NCBI GenBank assembly: GCA_022822245.1
Contig: JAJECB010000484.1
Span: 1 to 11,572 of the forward strand
Reading direction: 5' to 3'
Source: Gammaproteobacteria bacterium
Lineage (GTDB): Bacteria > Pseudomonadota > Gammaproteobacteria > HK1
DNA: 11,572 bases
Shown piece by piece: positions 6,311-11,572 of the stretch. Each line of letters opens with the position of its first letter. Position 1 is the first letter of the stretch. The notes under the pieces were generated by a model. It ran no database searches. It saw only the letters and a program-made list of their open reading frames with translations, and was not told the origin of the DNA. The position numbers were made by a program, and so were the translations under genes.

Positions 6311-9055
6311 ATGGTGGCGAACATCCTGCGCCGAGTGGTCGGGTCGCGTAACGAGCGCATGCTGCGCCGCTATCGTCGGACCGTGGCCGCCGTCAACGAG
6401 CTCGAGCCCGGCCTTCAGGGTCGGGAGGATGCGGAGCTCGCGGCAATCACGGAGACCCTGCGCGGCCGGCGGGCGGCCGGGGAGCCGGTCGACGCCCTGA
6501 TCCCGGAGGCGTTCGCGGTCGTGCGCGAGGCGGGGCGGCGCGCGCTCGAGATGCGCCACTTCGACGTGCAGCTCATCGGCGGCCTGGTGCTCCACGAGGG
6601 GCGTATCGCGGAGATGCGGACCGGGGAGGGGAAGACTCTCGTGGCGACGCTCTCCGCCTACCTCAACGCCCTCGGCGGGGACAGCGTCCACATCGTCACC
6701 GTCAACGACTACCTCGCACGGCGAGACGCCGACTGGATGGGCCAGATCTACCGGCTCCTCGGCATGACGGTGGGGGTCGTGGTGCCGGGCCAGACCCCGG
6801 CCGAGAAGCGCGAGGCGTACCGGGCCGACATCGTCTACGGGACCAACAACGAGTTCGGGTTCGACTACCTGCGCGACAACATGGCCTTCTCGCTGGTCGA
6901 GAAGGCGCAGCCGCGCCTCGCCTATGCCATCGTCGACGAGGTCGATTCGATCCTCATCGACGAGGCCCGCACGCCGCTCATCATCTCGGGGCCGTCGGAG
7001 GAGAGCTCGGAGCTTTACTTGCGCATCAACCGGCTGATCCCGAACCTGGAGCGCCAGGAGCGCGAGCCCGCCGACGAGGAGGACCACGTCCCCGGAGACT
7101 ACTTCGTGGACGAGAAGACGCGGCAGGCGCATCTCACCGAGACCGGTTACCGCCGGGTCGAGGAGCTGCTCGGGGAGGAAGGTCTGCTCGGCCGCGACGA
7201 ATCGCTCTACGACACCGCCAACGTGATGCTCCTCCATCACTTCGACGCGGCCCTTCGCGCCCACTCCCTCTACCACCGCGACGTGCACTACCTGGTGCGG
7301 GGCGGCGAGGTGATCATCGTCGACGAGTTCACCGGCCGCACCATGGCCGGCCGGCGCTGGTCGGACGGCCTGCACCAGGCGGTAGAGGCAAAGGAGGGGG
7401 TCACGATCCGGCAGGAGAACCAGACCCTCGCGTCGATCACCTTCCAGAACTACTTCCGACTCTACGACAAGCTCGCGGGAATGACCGGGACCGCGGACAC
7501 CGAGGCCGCCGAGTTCCAGCAGATCTACGGGCTCGAGGTGGCCGTGATCCCGACCCACCTCCCGATGGTCCGCGACGATCGGGCCGATCTCGTCTATCTC
7601 AAGCAGGAAGAGAAATTCCAGGCCATCGTCGACGAGATCGGCGAATGCCGGGAGCGGGGCCAGCCGGTCCTCGTCGGCACCGCCTCCATCGAGACCTCGG
7701 AGTTTCTCTCCTCGCGGCTGCGGCGCGAGGAAGTCCCCCACCAGGTGCTCAACGCCAAGCACCATGAGAGCGAGGCGCAGATCATCGCGCAGGCCGGCAA
7801 GCCCGGCACGGTGACGATTGCGACCAACATGGCGGGCCGTGGCACGGACATCGTGCTAGGCGGCAACTGGCGAGTGGAGTTCGGCGAGGACGCGGACGAG
7901 GAGGTCCGCACCGCGTGGCAGGAGCGCCACGACGCGGTGGTGGGGGCGGGGGGGCTCCACATTGTCGGCACCGAGCGTCACGAGTCGCGTCGCGTCGACA
8001 ACCAGCTCCGGGGCCGGTCGGGGCGCCAGGGGGATCCGGGCTCGAGCCGGTTCTTCCTGTCGCTCGAGGACGATCTGATGCGCATCTTCGCCGCCGAGCG
8101 CGTGTCCGGACTCATGCAGAAGCTGGGGGTGGAGGAAGGAGAGGCGATCGAGCACCGCTGGGTGACGAAGGCGATCGAGAACGCCCAGCGCAAGGTCGAG
8201 GGGCGCAACTTCGACATTCGCAAGCAGCTTCTCGAGTACGACGACGTGGCGAACGACCAGCGGCGCGAGATCTACGCGCTGCGCGACGAGCTCATGTCGA
8301 CCGACGACGTCTCCGAGATGTACGAGGCGGTGCGTTCCGACGTGGTGAACGGGACGATCGACGCCTTCATCCCCCCCGAGAGCCTCGACGAGCTCTGGGA
8401 CGTGCCGGGCCTCACCCGGGAGCTCGCCGCGGAGTTCGGCCTCACCCTCGACCTCCAGGGCTGGCTCGACGCCGACGACGAGCTCCACGAGGAGCCCCTG
8501 CGCGCGCGCATCCTCGACACGTTCGCGGCCGCCCATCTCGAGAAGGAGAAGGTGGTCGGTTCCGAGACCATGCGGGCGATCGAGAAGGCGGTGATGCTGC
8601 AGGTGCTCGACGTCATCTGGAAGGAGCACCTCGCCGCGATGGACTACCTCCGCCAGGGGATCCATCTTCGCGGATATGCCCAGAAGAACCCCAAGCAGGA
8701 GTACAAGCGCGAGTCATTCGAGATGTTCCGCGCCCTGCTGGAGCGGTTCAAGACCGAGGTGGTCCGGCTCCTTTCCCGGGGGGAGATCCGGCCCGGAGAG
8801 GAACCGGAGGCCCCCGCCGCGCCGCCGCCTCCGGCGCCCGTCCAGGTCGAGTACTCTCACGCCGAGGTGAGCGCGCTTGCGCTGGAGGCGGAGATGGCCG
8901 CGGCGACCGCAGGGGAGGCGATGCCGGGCCCCGAGCCGACGGAAGGGCCGGTCGCCCAGCCCTTCGTGCGCTCGGGAAGGAAGGTCGGCCGCAACGAACC
9001 CTGCCCCTGCGGTTCGGGCAAGAAGTACAAGCACTGCCACGGGCGCCTGCATTAG
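6311..9055 (+). CDS. secA: Protein translocase ATPase subunit SecA
   Basis: SecA is the motor ATPase that drives preproteins through SecYEG in the inner membrane. The product has 914 residues (E. coli 901) and is complete. From the N-terminus it shows the SecA opening [10 protein letters not shown] (11-20), the Q motif region FDVQLIGG (84-91), and Walker A MRTGEGKT (102-109, K108). Walker B is IVDEVDS (207-213), and RDNMAFS (188-194) lies in NBD1. The preprotein cross-linking region follows, then NBD2 with [17 protein letters not shown] and [20 protein letters not shown]. The helical wing and scaffold region contains [21 protein letters not shown] Pro/Ala-rich linker leads to the C-terminal zinc and SecB-binding motif [13 protein letters not shown], with C898, C900, C909 and H910 as metal ligands. 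The TAG stop at 9053-9055 borders directly on an inverted-repeat element. The M23 peptidase gene often found near secA is absent here. Confidence 0.99.
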   Translation: MVANILRRVVGSRNERMLRRYRRTVAAVNELEPGLQGREDAELAAITETLRGRRAAGEPVDALIPEAFAVVREAGRRALEMRHFDVQLIGGLVLHEGRIAEMRTGEGKTLVATLSAYLNALGGDSVHIVTVNDYLARRDADWMGQIYRLLGMTVGVVVPGQTPAEKREAYRADIVYGTNNEFGFDYLRDNMAFSLVEKAQPRLAYAIVDEVDSILIDEARTPLIISGPSEESSELYLRINRLIPNLERQEREPADEEDHVPGDYFVDEKTRQAHLTETGYRRVEELLGEEGLLGRDESLYDTANVMLLHHFDAALRAHSLYHRDVHYLVRGGEVIIVDEFTGRTMAGRRWSDGLHQAVEAKEGVTIRQENQTLASITFQNYFRLYDKLAGMTGTADTEAAEFQQIYGLEVAVIPTHLPMVRDDRADLVYLKQEEKFQAIVDEIGECRERGQPVLVGTASIETSEFLSSRLRREEVPHQVLNAKHHESEAQIIAQAGKPGTVTIATNMAGRGTDIVLGGNWRVEFGEDADEEVRTAWQERHDAVVGAGGLHIVGTERHESRRVDNQLRGRSGRQGDPGSSRFFLSLEDDLMRIFAAERVSGLMQKLGVEEGEAIEHRWVTKAIENAQRKVEGRNFDIRKQLLEYDDVANDQRREIYALRDELMSTDDVSEMYEAVRSDVVNGTIDAFIPPESLDELWDVPGLTRELAAEFGLTLDLQGWLDADDELHEEPLRARILDTFAAAHLEKEKVVGSETMRAIEKAVMLQVLDVIWKEHLAAMDYLRQGIHLRGYAQKNPKQEYKRESFEMFRALLERFKTEVVRLLSRGEIRPGEEPEAPAAPPPPAPVQVEYSHAEVSALALEAEMAAATAGEAMPGPEPTEGPVAQPFVRSGRKVGRNEPCPCGSGKKYKHCHGRLH

Positions 9056-9245
9056 CCCGGCAATCTCACCAACTTCTTGGCTAGCGGACGCGGATCCGCT
9101 CGCTGTGACAAGGCGTACTCCCTCAAGCCGCTTCGACGTAGGGTCGGCTACGCCTTCAGCAGCGCGCAGCGCTCTTTCGGTCCGTGCGCCTTGTCACAGC
9201 GGCATCTCCGCGCCCTCGCGACGAAAGTTGGTGAGATTTCCGGGC
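9055..9245. repeat. About 190-bp imperfect inverted-repeat element between convergent genes (MITE-like or structured 3' element)
   Basis: The outer arms, 9055-9075 and 9225-9245, are complementary at 20 of 21 positions; GCCCGG then AATCTCACCAACTT is shared. The inner arms, 9101-9118 (CGCTGTGACAAGGCGTAC) and 9184-9201, match at 17 of 18, and the exception would be a U-G wobble in plus-strand RNA. Between the arms AGCGGA (9083-9088) and TCCGCT (9095-9100) form a small hairpin. The central loop holds AGCCG/CGGCT (9126-9130/9145-9149). AAGGCGTA (9110-9117), part of the inner arm, can also pair perfectly with TACGCCTT (9149-9156). The outer arms touch the secA stop on one side and lie one base from the oxygenase stop on the other. 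No transposase or credible ORF is inside, and no T-run follows either arm. The symmetry is seen directly; mobile-element or terminator roles are inference. Confidence 0.85.
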
Positions 9246-9246
9246 T

Positions 9247-10428
9247 CTAGGGCGTCGCGCGAACCATCTCCGGTGCAGCGAGGCGCCGCGCGACCCAGCG
9301 ATGGAAGTGATGGACCGGCGGGTCGAGTACCGGCGCGAACACCCCACCGTCAAACGCGGGTGAGCGCCGGCCGCGCTGCATCCCTTCCACCACCCCCACG
9401 TCTTCTCCGAGGATCGAGGCCCATCGCTCGCGGATGGCGGACCGGGCGGACTCGAAGGCGGCGTCCGCGGCCGCCTCGTCGACGAAGTAGCTCCGCCACC
9501 GTTCGACGGTGCGGTCCGGGGCCACCGGTTCCAGCACCATCGACCAGAAGTGGTCCCCGTGGCCGGACACGAACGCGTTCGGATAGAGGCACGGGTACTC
9601 CCCCGTCCGGACCGGCCACGCCTCGATCCGGGGCAGGGCGGGGCTCTCGTGGGGGACCGTGTCGTACGCGGTCGAGCCCTGTCCCGCGAACCGCGGACTG
9701 TCGAGGAAGCAGTAGTGGTTCTCGAGGGGGGACTGCCGGTTGAGGGACGGGTGGACCCACGGAAGGTGAGACGCATCGAGGTTGTTCTCGACCGCGAGCT
9801 TCCAGTTCCCCCGCACGTCGAAGCGGAACTCGCCGTGGGTGGCGGCCGGGCGCAGGCGCCGCTCGTAGCCCGGCCCCCCAAGCCCCTCGAAGCGCTCCGC
9901 GAGGGGCCGGATCCAGGTCTCGAAAGGCTCCGCGTCGTCGGTGAGGTTGACGAACACGAGGTCCAGCCAAACCCCGCTCCGCACCGCCCGGAGCCCGTGC
10001 CGAGCGCGATCGAAGCCGGCCGCCTCGTGGACCCCGAGGCCCCCGATGTTGGGGGTGCCGATCAACCGCCCTTCGAGGTCGTAGGTCCAGGCGTGGTAGG
10101 GGCACCGGATCCCGCCCTTCACCCGGCCGGGCTCCCAGACGAGCTCGTTGCCGCGGTGCGAGCAGACGTTGTGGAACACGCGCACCGCGCCGCCCGCCGT
10201 GCGGACCATGAGGAGGGGCACGCCGAGGAGGTGCACGGGGCGGAGGTCGCCCGGCCGCGGCACGTCGGCGGCGTGACCGAGGCAGGCCCACGAGGGCGCG
10301 AAGATCCGTTCGAGCTCGAGCCGGAAGAAGTCCGCGCTCGTGTAGGCGCGGTTGGGAAGCCCGGCCGCCTCCGCGATGGGGCGTTCGACCGCGGCCGTGA
10401 TCTCGGGGAGCGCAAGGTGCGTGGTCAT
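9247..10428 (-). CDS. Rieske (2Fe-2S) non-heme iron ring-hydroxylating-type oxygenase, alpha subunit
   Basis: The 393-residue product is an oxygenase component of the Rieske non-heme iron family. Such enzymes take electrons from a reductase to oxidise aromatic rings or to demethylate or hydroxylate compounds such as betaines and carnitine. The Rieske domain ligands are C89 and H91 in NVCSHRGNE and C109 and H112 in RCPYHAW. The catalytic domain has NWKLAVENNLDASHLPWVH, giving the D-x2-H-x4-H motif (D218, H221, H226), with D218 as the likely bridge between centres. D343, in GEDVGVVEGMQRG, is the likely third iron ligand. The C-terminal pattern up to QRG resembles the choline monooxygenase/GbcA/CntA side of the family rather than classical aromatic dioxygenases, but the substrate cannot be read. 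No reductase, ferredoxin or beta subunit lies nearby. The gene separates secA from the MutT-type gene. A GTG at 10467 would add 13 residues but has weaker support. Confidence 0.9.
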   Translation of the reverse strand: MTTHLALPEITAAVERPIAEAAGLPNRAYTSADFFRLELERIFAPSWACLGHAADVPRPGDLRPVHLLGVPLLMVRTAGGAVRVFHNVCSHRGNELVWEPGRVKGGIRCPYHAWTYDLEGRLIGTPNIGGLGVHEAAGFDRARHGLRAVRSGVWLDLVFVNLTDDAEPFETWIRPLAERFEGLGGPGYERRLRPAATHGEFRFDVRGNWKLAVENNLDASHLPWVHPSLNRQSPLENHYCFLDSPRFAGQGSTAYDTVPHESPALPRIEAWPVRTGEYPCLYPNAFVSGHGDHFWSMVLEPVAPDRTVERWRSYFVDEAAADAAFESARSAIRERWASILGEDVGVVEGMQRGRRSPAFDGGVFAPVLDPPVHHFHRWVARRLAAPEMVRATP

Positions 10429-10437
10429 CGACGGTCG

Positions 10438-10442
10438 TCCTC
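10438..10442 (-). promoter_or_regulatory. Ribosome binding site choosing the ATG start of the Rieske oxygenase
   Basis: GAGGA on the minus strand lies 9 nt upstream of the ATG at 10428. The alternative in-frame GTG at 10467 has no comparable purine block, so the shorter 393-residue product is preferred. Confidence 0.6.
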
Positions 10443-10446
10443 GCTG

Positions 10447-10473
10447 CAAATCAGGACTTGACTCCACATAATC
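10447..10473. promoter_or_regulatory. AT-rich patch upstream of the oxygenase gene, possible promoter region
   Basis: This short stretch is notably richer in A and T than its GC-rich surroundings. It contains TTGACT (10458-10463) and CATAAT (10466-10471) on the plus strand, each one base from a sigma-70 consensus hexamer, but far too close together to act as a pair. On the minus strand GATTAT is a weak -10 candidate for the oxygenase. Direction and function are unresolved. Confidence 0.25.
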
Positions 10474-10504
10474 CTCGGCCCGGCCCCGGACGCGTCGGGC
10501 TAAT

Positions 10505-10629
10505 GACTTCCCGGTAGCGAGGGCGTCCAGCCCGCGAGGGGTGGCGCCAGGGCGAGGGCTTGCCGTGCAAAGATCTCTTCCGGTGCGTCAGCGTACAGGC
10601 GGGCTGGAAGTCCGCACTACCGGGAAGTC
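10505..10629. repeat. GTAG-type REP doublet (REPIN) between the oxygenase and MutT/ThiE genes
   Basis: Two REP-like hairpins lie in opposite orientation. Their flanks are a perfect 13-bp inverted repeat, GACTTCCCGGTAG (10505-10517) and CTACCGGGAAGTC (10617-10629). Each unit has a GTAG tetranucleotide (10514-10517 on plus, 10617-10620 on minus) directly 5' of an imperfect palindrome. The left palindrome is 10518-10536, pairing GGGC with GCCC plus outer CG/CG. The right is 10599-10615, GCGGGCT with AGTCCGC around GGA, including one G-T. CCAGCCCGC (10527-10535) is repeated inverted as GCGGGCTGG (10599-10607). GTAG followed by a short palindrome is the established layout of REPs mobilised by RAYT (TnpA-REP) tyrosine transposases; no such transposase is in the window. 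Confidence 0.75.
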
Positions 10630-10695
10630 GGCGGTCCTCGCCCGAGCTTCGCAGGCAGTCAGGAATCGAGATGGTAAACGGAGAAGCGGGCCGGA

Positions 10696-11572
10696 ATGGC
10701 TGATCGCGTGTCCCTCGGCCGGGAGTCCGAGCCGATCCATGTCGCGGTGGGCGTCCTTCGCCGGTCCGACGGGAGGGTGTTCGCGGCCGAGCGCCTGCCC
10801 GGACGCCACCTCGCGGGCCAGTGGGAGTTCCCCGGCGGCAAGCTCGAGCCGGGCGAGAGCGCGCGCGCCGCCCTCGAACGCGAGCTCCGGGAGGAGGTGG
10901 GGGTCGAAGTCCTCGACGCCCGTCCGCTCATCCGGTTCCCCTGCGAGTACCCGGACCGCCGGGTGCGGCTCGAGGTGTTCGAGGTCTCCGAATGGCGCGG
11001 CCGGCCGCACGGCCGGGAGGGTCAGACCGTGGAGTGGGTGGCGCCGCCGGACCTGCAGCACCTCGGCCTCGTCGCCGGTTCCGTCCCCATCGTCGCCGCC
11101 ATCGAGCTCCCGTCCCTCTATCTCATCACCCCGGAGCCGAAGGAGGCCGACTTCGAGGCGACCCTCCGCGCCCGGATCGAGGCGGGAGCCCGGCTCGTGC
11201 AGCTTCGCGCGAAGTCGATGCCGGCGGACGCGCTCGTCCCGCTCGTCCGCCGGGCGGCGGCGTTCGCCGAGAGGAGCGGGGCGCGGGTGTTCCTGAACGC
11301 GGACCCGGAGACGGCACGCGACGCCGGGGCCCACGGGGCGCACCTTTCGAGCCAGGCGCTCGCGCGCCTCGCCGAACGCCCGTCGGATCGGCCGGCATGG
11401 CCCGGGTTCGGGCTCGCCGCCTCGTGCCACGACGCAAGGGAGCTCGCCCTCGCCCGCTCGCTCGGGGTGGACTTCGCGGTCCTCTCGCCGGTTCGGTCGA
11501 CCCCGGGGCATCCTGACGCGCGACCCATCGGCTGGGAGGGATTCGCGAGGCTCGTGGAGTCGGTGGACTTTC
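10696..11572 (+). CDS. Nudix hydrolase (MutT-like) fused to a ThiE-like domain, 3' end outside window
   Basis: The frame stays open to the right edge, giving at least 292 residues. Residues 13-135 form a Nudix domain. Its box GKLEPGE...RELREEVGV (G48, E54, R62, E63, E66, E67, G69) fits the G-x5-E-x7-RE-U-x-EE-x-G-U pattern exactly, and EFPGGK precedes it as in MutT. MutT cleaves 8-oxo-dGTP to 8-oxo-dGMP to prevent mutation. From about 140 a thiamine-phosphate-synthase-like TIM barrel follows: SLYLITPEP, LVQLRAKS (167-174), FLNADPETA (199-207), HGAHLSSQ (213-220), ASCHDARELA and AVLSPVRSTPGHP. This MutT-ThiE fusion is common downstream of secA in gammaproteobacteria. The ThiE-like half has Ala at 202 and 221, where Bacillus ThiE has magnesium-binding Asp93 and Asp112, so thiamine-phosphate synthesis is doubtful. 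The start ATG has GGAG (10680-10683) 12 nt upstream, a loose spacing. Confidence 0.9.
   Translation, partial: MADRVSLGRESEPIHVAVGVLRRSDGRVFAAERLPGRHLAGQWEFPGGKLEPGESARAALERELREEVGVEVLDARPLIRFPCEYPDRRVRLEVFEVSEWRGRPHGREGQTVEWVAPPDLQHLGLVAGSVPIVAAIELPSLYLITPEPKEADFEATLRARIEAGARLVQLRAKSMPADALVPLVRRAAAFAERSGARVFLNADPETARDAGAHGAHLSSQALARLAERPSDRPAWPGFGLAASCHDARELALARSLGVDFAVLSPVRSTPGHPDARPIGWEGFARLVESVDF

Noticed and set aside
9119..9183. tRNA-like or known small RNA in the loop of the 190-bp element
   Set aside because: Several short hairpins are possible, but there is no T-loop sequence, CCA end or cloverleaf spacing, and no RNA family that I recognise.
9550..10461. Plus-strand ORF of 303 codons opposite the Rieske oxygenase
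   Set aside because: The minus strand carries both complete metal-binding motifs of a Rieske oxygenase. The plus-strand frame has no motif and is a GC shadow.
10458..10471. Sigma-70 promoter TTGACT ... CATAAT for the MutT/ThiE gene
   Set aside because: Both hexamers are near consensus but only 2 nt apart. Neither finds a good partner at 16-18 nt spacing.
9055..10629. CRISPR array or phage attachment site between the two repeats
   Set aside because: The repeats are inverted and differ from each other. There are no regularly spaced direct repeats, and no integrase or tRNA gene is present.
10541..11296. Plus-strand ORF of 251 codons over the MutT/ThiE region
   Set aside because: Its translation is Arg/Ser/Pro-rich noise. 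The real protein is in another frame, starts at 10696, carries the Nudix box and is open to the window edge.

Overview
This is a GC-rich (roughly two-thirds G+C or more) chromosomal window from a gammaproteobacterium. The gene order murC-murB-ftsQ-ftsA-ftsZ-lpxC, a convergent dciA (DUF721), secA, then a MutT/ThiE-like fusion gene is the distal end of the gammaproteobacterial division and cell wall (dcw) cluster. LpxC points to a Gram-negative outer membrane. DciA points to a lineage that loads DnaB with DciA rather than DnaC. Protein similarity and base composition would fit a Chromatiales/Ectothiorhodospiraceae-like host, but I cannot fix the genus.

Layout. Bases 2-4667 hold a tight plus-strand operon: the C-terminal part of murC, then murB, ftsQ, ftsA and ftsZ. 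The first four genes overlap by 1-4 nt, and ftsZ follows after 25 nt. These genes supply late cytoplasmic peptidoglycan precursor steps (MurC, MurB) and the Z-ring with its membrane anchor and divisome scaffold (FtsZ, FtsA, FtsQ). After a 136-nt leader comes lpxC (4804-5718), the committed step of lipid A synthesis. It overlaps dciA, on the minus strand, tail to tail by 14 nt. secA (6311-9055) follows in the plus direction.

The right-hand third is less ordinary. In many gammaproteobacteria secA is followed directly, or after argJ, by mutT. Here a minus-strand Rieske non-heme iron oxygenase gene (9247-10428) sits between them. It is bracketed by a roughly 190-bp imperfect inverted-repeat element (9055-9245), whose outer arms abut the stop codons of both neighbours, and by a GTAG-type REP doublet or REPIN (10505-10629). 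The window ends inside a MutT-ThiE fusion (10696 onwards). Its ThiE-like half has lost the two aspartates expected to bind magnesium.

Most of the window is housekeeping. The parts that deserve a second look are the 190-bp element with its alternative pairings, the REPIN, the accessory oxygenase between them, and the divergent ThiE-like domain. Some expected genes are missing from their usual places: ddl between murB and ftsQ, the M23 peptidase often found next to dciA, and argJ.
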